Below are positions 38,771 to 48,216 of a DNA stretch of 56,180 nt, one piece after another. The position numbers and the translations under genes are program-made. How positions within the stretch are numbered: position 1 is the first letter of the stretch; every line of letters starts with the position of its first letter. The notes below the pieces were generated by a model. The model was not told the DNA's origin, ran no database searches, and saw only the letters and a list, made by a program, of their open reading frames with translations. This DNA is from Oxalobacter sp. (GTDB taxonomy: Bacteria; Pseudomonadota; Gammaproteobacteria; Burkholderiales; Burkholderiaceae_D): the NCBI GenBank assembly GCA_016291665.1, contig JAEEYE010000014.1, positions 1 through 56,180 of the forward strand, written 5' to 3'.

Positions 38771-39754
38771 ATGTATATCGTGACGGGTGGCGCTGGTTTC
38801 ATCGGCAGTGCAATGGTCTGGAAATTAAACCAAATGGGGATTGACGACATCTTGATTGTCGACAATCTGGCATCCAGTGAAAAATGGAAGAACCTCGTCA
38901 ACCGGCGTTTTACTGAATACCTGCACCGTGACGTGTTCCAAAAGATGGTTGAAGAAGGCAAAATCGACCAGAAAATCGACGGCATCATCCATATGGGGGC
39001 GTGTTCCTCGACAACTGAACGTGACGTTGACTTCCTGATGCGCAACAACGTCAATTACAGCAAGATGGTCTGCCGTTTTGCGATGGAAAAGGGCATCCGC
39101 CTGATCAACGCCAGCAGTGCAGCGACTTATGGCTCGGGCGAATGCGGGTTTGCTGATACCATCGAGACTGCCTTAAAACTCAAACCTTTAAATGCCTATG
39201 GCTGGTCCAAGCAACTCTTTGACTTATGGGCCATCCGTGAAAAAAGGATTGGCTCCATTGCGAGCGTCAAATTCTTCAACGTCTATGGCCCCAATGAATA
39301 CCATAAGGGTGATATGCGAAGTGTCATCTGCAAGGTCTTTGCCGATATCCAAAAAGGCTTACCGATCCGCCTCTTCAAATCCGACCATCCTGACTATGGC
39401 GATGGGGAATCGTTGCGTGACTTTGTCTATGTCAAAGACTGTGTCAATGTCATGTGGTGGCTGATGGAGCATCCCGATGTCAACGGCATCATCAATATCG
39501 GCTCGGGTAAAGCCCGTTCCTGGAATGACCTGGCCAAGGCGGTTTATGCTGCAATGGAACTGCCGGTCAACATCGAATACTTCGATATGCCAGAAAGCTT
39601 ACGGGGCAAATACCAGTATTTCACGGAAGCTGTGATGGATTGGAAAGAAAAAGTCGGATGCGACGTCAAATTCCATACGCTGGAAGAAGGCATTGCCGAC
39701 TATGTCAGGAACTATATGATGCAGAATGACCCGCATCTGGAGCAGGTCCTCTGA
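38771..39754 (+). CDS. hldD: ADP-L-glycero-D-manno-heptose 6-epimerase, 327 aa
   Basis: Epimerises ADP-D-glycero- to ADP-L-glycero-manno-heptose for the LPS inner core. Short-chain dehydrogenase fold: NAD(P) motif MYIVTGGAGFIGSAMVW, IIHMGACSSTTERD (HldD-specific), catalytic Ser/Tyr/Lys in INASSAATYGSGE and NAYGWSKQLFD, then FNVYGPNEYHKGDMRSV and LRDFVYVKDCVNVMWWL. GGAGG lies 8 nt before ATG 38771, so this start is preferred over ATGs at 38738 and 38765. Ends in a symmetric terminator. With kdsA it shows a full LPS core pathway. Confidence 0.96.
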   Translation: MYIVTGGAGFIGSAMVWKLNQMGIDDILIVDNLASSEKWKNLVNRRFTEYLHRDVFQKMVEEGKIDQKIDGIIHMGACSSTTERDVDFLMRNNVNYSKMVCRFAMEKGIRLINASSAATYGSGECGFADTIETALKLKPLNAYGWSKQLFDLWAIREKRIGSIASVKFFNVYGPNEYHKGDMRSVICKVFADIQKGLPIRLFKSDHPDYGDGESLRDFVYVKDCVNVMWWLMEHPDVNGIINIGSGKARSWNDLAKAVYAAMELPVNIEYFDMPESLRGKYQYFTEAVMDWKEKVGCDVKFHTLEEGIADYVRNYMMQNDPHLEQVL

Positions 39755-39778
39755 CTGCCAGCAGACCAGATCAATAAG

Positions 39779-39809
39779 CCCCATCTTTGCTTTACAAAGA
39801 TGGGGTTAT
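39779..39809. terminator. Bidirectional terminator between hldD and the AgcS gene
   Basis: CCCCATCTTTG (39779-39789) pairs perfectly with CAAAGATGGGG (39795-39805), 11 bp with a 5-nt loop. TTATT follows on the plus strand and CTTATT on the minus strand. It separates convergent genes ending at 39754 and 39820. Confidence 0.8.
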
Positions 39810-39819
39810 TCGTCTGGTG

Positions 39820-41181
39820 CTAGTCCTTTGTTTCCGGCTTTTTTGCCCAATATTCCTTTGTAATCCGAAAGAGGGTTGGAGAAAGGAGCAGCAGGGCAAT
39901 CAGGTTGGGGATTGCCATCAACGCATTTAAGAGGTCAGCCAACGACCATAAGGCTTCCAGGTTGACGAATGGGAACGTCCCGAATGGCACAAGCAAGACC
40001 CAAACGATGCGGAACCATTTGATGGATTGGACACCAAAAAGGTATTGGGTACATTTCTCACTGTATAGGCTCCAGCCAATGATTGTCGTCAGGGCAAAAA
40101 GCACAAGTCCGACACTGACAATATATTGCCCAAAACCCGGAAGCGCACTTTCAAAAGCCGTCACCGACATGGCGGCACCATTGTGGCCTGTTTTCCAGGC
40201 ACCGGTAATCACAATCGACAAACCGGTAATCGAACAGATGACGATGGTATCCAAGAAAACGCCCAACATCGCGATTACCCCTTGCTGTTGTGGACTGTCA
40301 GTCTGGGCAGTGGCGTGTGCAATCGGGGAACTGCCCATCCCGGCTTCGTTCGAAAAAATCCCACGCGCAATCCCATAGCGGATCGCCCCCCAGACAGTAG
40401 CTCCTAAAAAGCCGCCAGTTGCGGCGTGCGAGGTAAACGCACATTTCACAATCAGACAGATGGCTGCTGGTACTTCTGTAATATTGAGGGCTAAAATCAG
40501 GACACCAGTCAGGAAATAGGTAATTGCCATGAAGGGCACGAGACGGCCAGCAAATTCACCGATACGCTTGATTCCACCGATCAAGACGAGGCCGACGATG
40601 GCCATTACCACAAATCCGGAAATTGTCGGATTGATATTAAATGTATGTTCCAGAGCCTGTCCAATTGAATTGGACTGCACGGTATTGCCGATCCCGGCCC
40701 CTGCCAACATCCCAAAAAGGGCAAAAAGGAAAGCCAGCCATTTCCATTTATCCCCCAAGCCTTTCCGGATGTAGAACATCGGCCCACCAATATAGTTGCC
40801 ATTGGCGTCTTTTTCCCTAAAAAGCACCGACAAGGTCGCTTCAGAATAGCTGGTTGCCATCCCTAAAAACGCAACAACCCACATCCAGAAAAGGGCACCC
40901 GGGCCACCCAAATAGATTGCCGTTGCAACACCAGCGATATTACCGGTACCGACTGCTGCGGACATCGACGTCATCAACGCGTTGAAAGGGGAAAGGTCGC
41001 CCGCCTTGTTACTGTTTTTACGCCCCTTCAAAAGCATCCTAAAGGCATGGAAAATGTTACGCTGGAGGATGAACTTATAGCCAACCGATAGGAAAAGCCC
41101 AGTCCCTGCCAAAAGCGGCAGCAAAACCGGGCCACTGACCAAGGCATTGATATCATTGATGATGGCTTGGAAAAATTCCAT
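39820..41181 (-). CDS. Sodium:alanine symporter family protein (AgcS), 453 aa
   Basis: Sodium-coupled amino-acid (alanine/glycine type) carrier with about ten or eleven membrane helices. Family signatures: GTGNIAGVATAIYLGGPGALFWMWVVAFLGMATSYSEATLSVLFR (residues ~77-122), GPMFYIRKGLG, and GIFSNEAGMGSSPIAHATAQTDSPQQQG near 275-300. Length is typical. It imports small neutral amino acids across the inner membrane. Own promoter likely in the 138 bp toward the terC-like gene. Convergent with hldD. Confidence 0.94.
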   Translation of the reverse strand: MEFFQAIINDINALVSGPVLLPLLAGTGLFLSVGYKFILQRNIFHAFRMLLKGRKNSNKAGDLSPFNALMTSMSAAVGTGNIAGVATAIYLGGPGALFWMWVVAFLGMATSYSEATLSVLFREKDANGNYIGGPMFYIRKGLGDKWKWLAFLFALFGMLAGAGIGNTVQSNSIGQALEHTFNINPTISGFVVMAIVGLVLIGGIKRIGEFAGRLVPFMAITYFLTGVLILALNITEVPAAICLIVKCAFTSHAATGGFLGATVWGAIRYGIARGIFSNEAGMGSSPIAHATAQTDSPQQQGVIAMLGVFLDTIVICSITGLSIVITGAWKTGHNGAAMSVTAFESALPGFGQYIVSVGLVLFALTTIIGWSLYSEKCTQYLFGVQSIKWFRIVWVLLVPFGTFPFVNLEALWSLADLLNALMAIPNLIALLLLSPTLFRITKEYWAKKPETKD

Positions 41182-41319
41182 TGTCTGAATCTACGGTTGC
41201 TCCAAAAAGGAACACTTCCTTCTGACAGTTATTGATGGGTTTAAGGCAAAACTTTAAATATACCGAAAATTCCTTTAAAAGGAAAGGAAATAATCTGTAT
41301 CAGAATAAATTAAACAGGG

Positions 41320-42864
41320 TCAAGTGTTGGTATCAATCCGTGTCACCTTAACTGTCCTGATGCGGCGTTTATCCACCTGAATGACCTCAAAACGGAATCC
41401 GCTGTATTCAAGAGCCTGTCCAACAACAGGGACAGACCCCAGATGCTTCATAATAAGACCATTTAACGTGGAATAGTCGGGGTTGTTACCAACCAGTCCA
41501 TCGATTTTCAGGGTATGTTCAACACTGTAAAGATCCGCTGAGCCATCCATTTCCCAGACGCCATCGCTGATTTCCTTGACTTCAGGGGTCTCATCTTCAT
41601 CAGGGAATTCGCCGGCAATGGCTTCCAAAATATCAATCTTGGTAACCAACCCTTCAATAGAACCGTACTCATCGACGACCAAGCCGATCTGACCCCGTTC
41701 AGATTTGAAGAGGTCAATCGCCTGCAGGACTCCGACTGAATCAGGAATCACTACGGCATTGGTGATGCTTTCAGGTTGGATTTTGCCATGGAGATGAAGG
41801 TCATCAATAATATCCCGGATCCGGGCGACACCCTTGACATTGTCCAGCTTTCCTTCACAGATGGGGAAATGGCTGTGGAGAATATTACGGAGCTGCTCTT
41901 GGATGGTTTGGGAACTGTCCGTCATATCAACCCAAGCAATGTCATTTCTTGGCGTCATGATAGACCGGATATTACGCTCCCCCAACGTTAAGACACCGGA
42001 TACCATATCCCGTTCTTTTTCGCCAAAAGGCTGTGTATCTCCACTAGAAGATTGGGTTTCAGGCGTCTTATCAGATGTTTCTGAACGGGCACCCAGCAGG
42101 TAGAGGACGGCATTGGCAGTCCGAACCCTGAGTGGGATTTTTGCCATCCGTTTTTTCGTCAGGTATTGGCCGATCTGGTTGTAGCCTTCAATCATGACCG
42201 AGAAGCCGATGGCTGCATAGAGATAGCCTTTTGGAATCTCAAAGCCAAAGCTTTCCGCAATCAGGGACAGCCCGATCATCAACAGGAAGGCCAGGCACAG
42301 GATGATCAGTGTCTGATGTTGGCTGATAAAATCCGTAATGGCTTTCTGCAACCACAGCATAATCAGCACAGCAACGACAATAGCAGCCATCATGACCGGT
42401 AGATGGGAAGCGATACCGACTGCCGTAACAACGGAATCCAAAGAGAACACGATATCCAGCACGATAATCTGGGCGACAACAACCCAGAACCCTGGTGTCA
42501 CCCGTTTTGCACCACCACCATGATGCGTATCACCTTCAAGCCGTTCGTGTAGTTCGGATGTCGCCTTAAAGAGCAGGAAGCCCCCGCCAATGAAGAGGAT
42601 GATGTCCCGGCCAGAAAAAGGATGCTCACTGATGTAAAACAGCGGTTGTGTAAGGGTGACCAGCCAAGACAGGAGGCAGAGCATGGCAAGACGGACAAAC
42701 ATAGCCATACCAAGCCCCGTCATACGAGCCTTGTTTTGCTGCTCTTTAGGGAGTTTGTCCGCAAGGATCGCAATGAACACCAGATTGTCGATACCCAAAA
42801 CGATTTCCAGAATAGTCAGGGTAACCAGCGAAATCCACGCAGTAGGGTCAAATAGCCATTCCAT
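41320..42864 (-). CDS. TerC-family membrane protein with CBS and CorC domains (copy 1), 514 aa
   Basis: Residues 1-230 are a TerC integral membrane domain with seven or so helices: WISLVTLTILEIVLGIDNLVFIAILADKLP, and VVVAQIIVLDIVFSLDSVVTAVGIA (the two acidic helix motifs). Residues ~290-410 hold a CBS pair (GERNIRSIMTPRNDIAWVD, GLVVDEYGSIEGLVTKIDILEAIAGEFPDEDE) and the last ~85 a CorC/HlyC domain (VEHTLKIDGLVGNN, YSGFRFEVIQVDKRRI). TerC proteins are linked to metal (notably Mn) efflux or tellurite resistance; CBS-CorC senses nucleotides in Mg/Co transporters. Its paralogue lies immediately upstream. Confidence 0.92.
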   Translation of the reverse strand: MEWLFDPTAWISLVTLTILEIVLGIDNLVFIAILADKLPKEQQNKARMTGLGMAMFVRLAMLCLLSWLVTLTQPLFYISEHPFSGRDIILFIGGGFLLFKATSELHERLEGDTHHGGGAKRVTPGFWVVVAQIIVLDIVFSLDSVVTAVGIASHLPVMMAAIVVAVLIMLWLQKAITDFISQHQTLIILCLAFLLMIGLSLIAESFGFEIPKGYLYAAIGFSVMIEGYNQIGQYLTKKRMAKIPLRVRTANAVLYLLGARSETSDKTPETQSSSGDTQPFGEKERDMVSGVLTLGERNIRSIMTPRNDIAWVDMTDSSQTIQEQLRNILHSHFPICEGKLDNVKGVARIRDIIDDLHLHGKIQPESITNAVVIPDSVGVLQAIDLFKSERGQIGLVVDEYGSIEGLVTKIDILEAIAGEFPDEDETPEVKEISDGVWEMDGSADLYSVEHTLKIDGLVGNNPDYSTLNGLIMKHLGSVPVVGQALEYSGFRFEVIQVDKRRIRTVKVTRIDTNT

Positions 42865-42880
42865 AAATGTGTATCAAGGG

Positions 42881-42908
42881 AAAAGGGCGCACATAAAAGT
42901 ACGCCCTT
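42881..42908 (-). terminator. Hairpin between the two TerC-like genes
   Basis: GGGCG (42885-42889) and CGCCC (42902-42906), extended by AA/TT. On the minus strand CGCCC is followed by TTTT. It could end the transcript of the upstream copy (42952-44499) before copy 1. The T-tract is short. Confidence 0.5.
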
Positions 42909-42951
42909 ATGATGATAGCAGATATGATAACAGCGCAAAGAGGCTTATGAT

Positions 42952-44499
42952 TTATTCGTCTTCTTTAATCCGCGTAATTCTGACCGTCACAATACGCTGT
43001 CCATCCATCGCAACAACTTCAAACCTAAAACCACGAAGTTCAAGCGTCTGGCCAACTTCCGGCACAGTACCCAGATGTTCCATAATCAGGCCGTTTAGGG
43101 TCGAGTATTCCTGGTCGTCATCAACCAGGTCATCAGCCTGAAGCGTGTGTTCCACTCTGTAGAGGTCAGTTGCGCCATCGATTTCCCAGACGCCTTCCTC
43201 AATTTCTTTGACATCCAGGGCTTCGTCTTCATCCGGGAATTCACCTGCAATGGCTTCAAGAATGTCAATCGGGGTAACCAAACCTTCAACAGACCCATAC
43301 TCATCCACGACAAAGCCAACCTGGCCACGCTCTGTCTTGAACATATCCATAACCCGCAAGACTCCAACAGACTCTGGCACCACAATGGCATCATGCAATG
43401 TCGATTGCTGGATTTTCCCGTAATCATGCAGGTCACGGAGAAGATCCTGTGCACGTGCAATACCACGGAGGCCGTCTAGCTTACCTTCGCAGACAGGATA
43501 AAAACTATGTGGCACATTGCTGATGGCATCTTGGATGGTTTTAGCGTCATTTGTCATATCGATCCAGGCGATATCATTCCTCGGCGTCATAATTGAGCGG
43601 ATATTACGCTCGCCCAACGTCAAGACACCTGAGACCATCTCACGTTCTTTTTCGCCGAACATTCTTCTTGCATCAGCGATGGCAGAGTCGGCTTCTGGAG
43701 GCAATTCTGGCACTTTATTCCTGCCGCCCAAAAGGGTGAGGACAAGATTGGCCGTCCTTTCCCGTATCGGCGCCTTCGCTATATTTTTCTTAGCCTTGTA
43801 CAATCCTAACTGGTTGAATCCTTCCGTCAAAGCCGAGAACGCGATAGCCGCATAGATATAGCCATCCGGAATTTCGAACCCGAAACTTTCGGCAACCAAA
43901 GATAGCCCGATCATCAACAAGAAGGCCAGGCACAGGATGACAACACTCTTGTGGCCATTGACAAAATTGGTAATGGGCTTCTGCATGGAAATCATCAGCA
44001 TAGCCGAGAAGATGACGGACAAGAGCATCACGGCCAAGTAGTCGGCAAACCCGACAGCTGTCACGACCGCATCTAAGGAAAAGACGACATCCAAGACAAC
44101 AATCTGCGTGACAACAATGCCAAAACCAGCTGTCGTTTTCTTCTGCTGCGATTCTTTTTGACTCGTGCCTTCCAAACGGTCATGCAGCTCTGTTGTGGTC
44201 TTATACAGCAAGAAAATACCACCGAAACAAAGCAACAGGTCTTTACAGGAGAAACCGTGCGAGAACACATAGAATAGGGGCTCTGTCAACGACCGCAGAT
44301 AGGAGAGAACACAGAGCATGGCGAGCATGATCAGCATGGCCGCCACCAGCCCTGTAATGCGGGCCTTGTTCTGTTGATGGGCAGGCAATCGGTTGGCCAA
44401 GATGGCGATGAAAACCAAGTTGTCAATAGCCAGAATGACCTCAATGACGGTCAAGGCGACAAGGGACGCCCATGCTTCAGGTACAAATACCCATTCCAT
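42952..44499 (-). CDS. TerC-family membrane protein with CBS and CorC domains (copy 2), 515 aa
   Basis: Same architecture and length as the 41320-42864 product. TerC part: WASLVALTVIEVILAIDNLVFIAILANRLP and IVVTQIVVLDVVFSLDAVVTAVGFA. CBS part: GERNIRSIMTPRNDIAWIDM, identical to copy 1 but for the V/I, and GFVVDEYGSVEGLVTPIDILEAIAGEFPDEDEA. CorC part: LELRGFRFEVVAMDGQRIVTVRITRI. The copies are alike at domain motifs but differ through linkers, so the duplication is old. Upstream lies a Na/Ca exchanger on the same strand; all three may handle divalent cations. The 96-bp gap before it may be a structured leader. Confidence 0.92.
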   Translation of the reverse strand: MEWVFVPEAWASLVALTVIEVILAIDNLVFIAILANRLPAHQQNKARITGLVAAMLIMLAMLCVLSYLRSLTEPLFYVFSHGFSCKDLLLCFGGIFLLYKTTTELHDRLEGTSQKESQQKKTTAGFGIVVTQIVVLDVVFSLDAVVTAVGFADYLAVMLLSVIFSAMLMISMQKPITNFVNGHKSVVILCLAFLLMIGLSLVAESFGFEIPDGYIYAAIAFSALTEGFNQLGLYKAKKNIAKAPIRERTANLVLTLLGGRNKVPELPPEADSAIADARRMFGEKEREMVSGVLTLGERNIRSIMTPRNDIAWIDMTNDAKTIQDAISNVPHSFYPVCEGKLDGLRGIARAQDLLRDLHDYGKIQQSTLHDAIVVPESVGVLRVMDMFKTERGQVGFVVDEYGSVEGLVTPIDILEAIAGEFPDEDEALDVKEIEEGVWEIDGATDLYRVEHTLQADDLVDDDQEYSTLNGLIMEHLGTVPEVGQTLELRGFRFEVVAMDGQRIVTVRITRIKEDE

Positions 44500-44595
44500 A
44501 CATGTATGTGAAGAGTGTTTAAATATTGAATTATCGCAAAAAAAAGGGCTTTCTGCCTAGTATTGGGATGTAGCCTGTCTCGTCGGGAAATCCCT
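44500..44595 (-). promoter_or_regulatory. Structured leader before copy-2 terC-like gene (possible metal riboswitch)
   Basis: On the minus strand the gap opens AAAGGG, contains GGCTACATCCC and ends ACTAGGCAGA-AAGCCC followed by eight T (44545-44538). The CCCTTT before the T-run can pair with the opening AAAGGG. yybP-ykoY manganese riboswitches often precede TerC genes and contain a similar GGCAGACC element, but the first conserved loop is not clear. It could also simply be the exchanger gene's terminator. Confidence 0.25.
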
Positions 44596-45567
44596 TTAAA
44601 AGCCTAAAACTGTATGCGCCAGGTAAACGGAATAGGCAATGTAACAAGCAAGCAAAGCGGCGCCTTCGAACCGGTTGATGCGCCCTTGACCTCCGAAGCG
44701 GAAACCAAAGACAAACAGGATGGCCGTCAAACCTGCCATACACAGCACATCACGGTTCAAGACTTCGGGTTCAACTGCCATCGGATGGATGACACCTGCA
44801 ATGCCGACGACGGTTAAGGTATTTAGGAGGTTCGAACCAATGATGTTGCCGAGCGCCAGGTCATGTTCACCTTTTCGCGCTGCCAGGATGGAAGAGGCGA
44901 GTTCCGGGAGCGACGTCCCGATTGCGACAATTGTCAGGCCTATAATTAAATCACTCACACCAAAATGCTGGGCAATCTCAACCGCACCCCAGACTAAGAT
45001 ACGTGAGCTGACAATCAGAAGCCCCATCCCCGCAAAAAGCCAAAAGACGGCTTTACGGATCGGCATCCCGTGCATGCTAACTTCCAGCTCCATCTCACTT
45101 TTAAAGGAGTCTTTTTTCTTGTGGAGCCCCTCACCAATGGTCCAGGCCATCAAACCAGTGAAGACAACCAAAAGGATAACGGCTTCGAACCGTGTAATCT
45201 CATGATCCCAGAGCAATCCAACAGTCAGCAGGGTAACCACCATCAAGATCGGCAGCTGTTTACGCAGGATATCGGAATTGACGCCAATGGGGTTGATGAT
45301 GGCCGTCACACCCAGGATCAGCGCAATATTGGTAATGTTGGAACCATAAGCGTTGCCCAAGGCGATACCAGGATTGCCTTGGCAGGCAGCCAGCATCGAG
45401 ACCACCATTTCAGGGGCGGATGTGCCAAAACCAATGATTACCATGCCAATCAACAGTGGGGGCATACCGAAGTACCGCGCAGTTGCGGCAGACCCTTCGA
45501 CAAAACGGTCAGCACTCCAGACCAAGAGGGCCAACCCTGCGATGACGGCAATGCAGGCTAATATCAT
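44596..45567 (-). CDS. Calcium/sodium antiporter (CaCA family, YrbG-like), 323 aa
   Basis: Ten-helix exchanger with the two alpha repeats of the family: GFGTSAPEMVVSMLAACQGNPGIALGNAYGSNITNIALILG (residues ~46-86) and AIGTSLPELASSILAARKGEHDLALGNIIGSNLLNTLTVVG (~206-246). The acidic residues after GTS and the GSN motifs form the ion sites. Exchanges Na+ or H+ for Ca2+ across the inner membrane; the actual ion is inferred from the family. Start MILACIAVIAGLALLVWSADRFVEG is the family's typical N-terminus. Same strand as the two TerC-like genes, 96 bp ahead of copy 2. Confidence 0.94.
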   Translation of the reverse strand: MILACIAVIAGLALLVWSADRFVEGSAATARYFGMPPLLIGMVIIGFGTSAPEMVVSMLAACQGNPGIALGNAYGSNITNIALILGVTAIINPIGVNSDILRKQLPILMVVTLLTVGLLWDHEITRFEAVILLVVFTGLMAWTIGEGLHKKKDSFKSEMELEVSMHGMPIRKAVFWLFAGMGLLIVSSRILVWGAVEIAQHFGVSDLIIGLTIVAIGTSLPELASSILAARKGEHDLALGNIIGSNLLNTLTVVGIAGVIHPMAVEPEVLNRDVLCMAGLTAILFVFGFRFGGQGRINRFEGAALLACYIAYSVYLAHTVLGF

Positions 45568-45689
45568 TTAAAAAAAAATCCTTCGGCAACTGTCCCAAGA
45601 CCCATGAATTTCCACCGATTTTGTGATGGCTTCAGATGGGGATTCATATTATTTAGATAGTGCTTGAAACAGCCAATATCAATGCCCAG

Positions 45690-45717
45690 ATAAAATAATA
45701 GCCACCCGTTGGTGGCC
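45690..45717 (-). terminator. Terminator of the decayed CobW-like gene
   Basis: Read on the minus strand: GCCACC (45716-45711), AACG loop, GGTGGC (45706-45701), followed by TATTATTTTAT. It lies about 65 bp beyond the end of the recognisable pseudogene. Confidence 0.65.
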
Positions 45718-45779
45718 TCCACACCCGGACACCGAAACAAGCCAGGTAAACTCCGTGCATATTAACAAGCTTTAGGAGC

Positions 45780-46746
45780 CATGTATACACAGCAACCGTT
45801 ATGAAAACCAGCTTGCTTTCCTGGGGATCATCTTCCTATTTCTCGACCAAGTCTGTCCCCATCAACTGCAGCCCCCTGGAAAACCACCTTGTTGTCCGTT
45901 CCCTTCACATTCATGACTCTCTTGTAACGCAGCATATCCGTACCGAACTGGCCGATTATCTCATCGAAGAACAGATTGAGCTTCTCGGAATCGAACACAC
46001 GGAAACTGCGGAACACAAACGACACGATATCATCCAGATGATGGCAGTGAAGGTGATAATGATGGTGCCCACAACCACAGGAGCATTCCCCGTCATGGTC
46101 ATGGTGATGATGCCCGCAGTAGCATCCGTGGTCATGTTACCTCTTTGATATCCACCTTGCTAAAATCCACCTTATGGATCGCCGCATGGGAATTCATGCC
46201 ACGGACACGGTGGGGCACAGTTCATCCATCAAGACAGGATCGGTGACATCCACCTTCGAAATCAGCACCTTGTCCGAAAAGCAGACCTGCTGGCGGGCCT
46301 CCTCATACTTATCCAGCCAGTGCATCCAAAGACCCCGGCCATCAGCGAGATGATGGCGTCAATCATAAACAGTCAGGCACCGAATCTTCCAGAAAGAAAG
46401 TGGCGCCACAAGACTGGTATTCGCCAATCAGGTAGTTTCGATAATCCCCCGGTCAAAATCCAGTTCCCCTTTGTCTTTTTTCAACCAGATTGTTCAGGGC
46501 AGAGACCAAATCGCCACGCACCGTACAGCAGACACAGCCGTTGCTCATCTGGACAATCTCTTCAGCATCGTCCTGCACCAGAATATTACTGTCGATGTTC
46601 TCCTCACCGAACTCATTCTCAATCACCGCAATCTTCTGCTTGTGGTTGTTGTCCTTCAGGATACGGTTCAGCAGGGTGGTTTTTCCAGCGTCCAGGAAGC
46701 CGATGATAATCGTAACAGGAATAAGGGCAGGCATCGCTTCAGCCAT
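45780..46746 (-). pseudogene. Decayed CobW/COG0523 GTP-dependent metal chaperone
   Basis: From ATG 46746 an intact N-terminus gives VTIIIGFLDAGKTTLLNRIL (P-loop), IAVIENEFGEENID and SNGCVCCTVRGDL (CxCC metal motif). The frame then shifts near 46465; the family's next segments appear in other frames with stops between: ELDFDRGIIETT, then KYEEARQQVCFSDKVLISKVDVTD, AAIHKVDFSKVDIKEV, a His/Cys-rich loop (GHHHHDHDGECSCGCGHHHYH at 46113-46051), FGTDMLRYKRVMNVKGTDNKVVFQG (45930-45855) and ESKLVFI. At least four frame changes or stops, so the gene is dead. Intact members deliver zinc or cobalt to target proteins, often under metal shortage. Confidence 0.88.
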
Positions 46747-46937
46747 TGCAGCACCTTCATCAGAAAAAGAAAACCACCTGCCTTGCAGCAAAATAAGCAG
46801 ACCTCCCAGGATTGACCCGTGTCAATCACAGTACAGAAAAAAAGTACGCAATCTGCCCTGATCAACTGCTGCTTAGATTATTCCTTCCCAAAGGAAGCGC
46901 AGGGCCAGACAAGGCAAGCTAGAGATGATGCTGGGCG

Positions 46938-47909
46938 TTACTTAAAACGAGGAATCCGCGAACCATCTATCCGTCCAATCGACTTCATCACCAGCTGTGA
47001 GCACGGATTGCTGACAAGTTCCAGGTTATGGGCATAACGCAGCGTCGTCTCCATCAAGCGGTGCCTTGCAAACTGCTGCACCTGCTGCAATGTCGCGCCA
47101 TGCTTCAACGCCAGCGTTACCGCTGTATGCCGAAGCGAATGAGCCGTTAGCCTTGGGGAATCCAGGCCTGCCGCCAACATCGCCCCCTTCACAATCCGGC
47201 TGATACTCTTCGATGACAGCCGTTTCCCTAAGCTGCGCCATCCATACGAGACAAACATCGGACTGTTCGGGGGAAGCGGTTGCCTGCTTTCCAGATACCG
47301 GTGAAGCAGTTTCTCCAGCTTCGGTGTGACCGAAATATAATCCACCTTGCCATCCCGTCCTTTCCCATGCACCCAAATGACAGGCTTCCCAGCAAGCCTG
47401 TCCAAGTCTTCAGCATCCAGCCGGGAGACCTCTGAAACCCGCAGCACACAGGAAACCATCAGCAACACCATCACATAATCCCGTTGCGCTTTCATGGCAG
47501 CACAACCGGTTTTCCGGGAATGGGCATTCATCCTGTATTCAAGCAGTGCCAGCAACTGCCTCAGACTGTTTTCACACAGACAGTCCCGCCGGAAAGAATT
47601 TTCCATCCGGATGTTTTTCACGGAGGCCCCAATATCTTTCTCCAGCCCCTGGCGGGACAGCCACTTGAAAAACACTTTCACCGCCGACAGGTAAGTCCGT
47701 GCGGTACTGGTCTGATGATGGCCAAGCAGATAAGACTTCCATCGGTTCAAGGCTACGGCATCTGGAATGGCCACATCATGGTCAAGGCACCAAGCAGTGA
47801 ATGCCTTAAGTGAGGCAAGGAACGTCAAACGGGTACGGGGACTGAAATCTGATTCACTCAGGAAACGTGAAAACATCAAGTCACGTTCATCCACACATGA
47901 GAAATTCAT
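46938..47909 (-). CDS. Tyrosine recombinase (XerC/D-like phage integrase family), 323 aa
   Basis: An SAM-like N-terminal core-binding domain (FLSESDFSPRTRLTFLASLKAF, through SAVKVFFKWL) and a catalytic domain with the full residue set: Arg in SCVLRVSEVSRLDAEDL, Lys in GKGRDGKVDYI, HxxR in TAHSLRHTAVTLALKHGA, His in FARHRLMETTLRYAH and the Tyr nucleophile in the same RYAH. The enzyme cuts and rejoins DNA at short inverted arm sites. ATG 47909 follows GAGG and is preferred to 47957. It is divergent from the HigA-like/adhesin genes. No excisionase, phage genes or attachment repeats are seen. It may act on the local dyad at 48217-48242 or on distant sites. Confidence 0.9.
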   Translation of the reverse strand: MNFSCVDERDLMFSRFLSESDFSPRTRLTFLASLKAFTAWCLDHDVAIPDAVALNRWKSYLLGHHQTSTARTYLSAVKVFFKWLSRQGLEKDIGASVKNIRMENSFRRDCLCENSLRQLLALLEYRMNAHSRKTGCAAMKAQRDYVMVLLMVSCVLRVSEVSRLDAEDLDRLAGKPVIWVHGKGRDGKVDYISVTPKLEKLLHRYLESRQPLPPNSPMFVSYGWRSLGKRLSSKSISRIVKGAMLAAGLDSPRLTAHSLRHTAVTLALKHGATLQQVQQFARHRLMETTLRYAHNLELVSNPCSQLVMKSIGRIDGSRIPRFK

Positions 47910-48150
47910 AAGAACCTCAACAGAGTATCTGGGTTGGTCAGGGAAGCGGAAAAACAATTTACCCGTAGCTCTCTGTCAAGGGGCTTGGCATCAATACAAC
48001 ATCGCCAACAAATAAAACAACTCCTTCCTATACGCATTAATACGCAAAAAAGGACATACAATCCTTGCAACTAGTTGTTTTTATTGACAAACTTTTAATG
48101 CTCAACCTATGCCACGGACATGTTCTCCACCGTCTACATTTTTAAAAAAA

Positions 48151-48179
48151 TTGAATTCATACAGGAAACAAGCTATACT
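48151..48179 (+). promoter_or_regulatory. Sigma-70 promoter of the HigA-like/adhesin unit
   Basis: TTGAAT (48151-48156) and TATACT (48174-48179), separated by exactly 17 bp. Transcription would start near 48186 and run into the HigA-like gene and then the adhesin. No other promoter of this quality was seen in the 384-bp gap. Confidence 0.7.
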
Positions 48180-48216
48180 CATCTAAAGGATTTATTCTGA
48201 TAACAGGATATTTTTA

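Noticed and set aside
45801-46148. Plus-strand frame over the CobW-like remnant
   Set aside because: The minus strand carries recognisable COG0523 segments here; the plus frame is its antisense.
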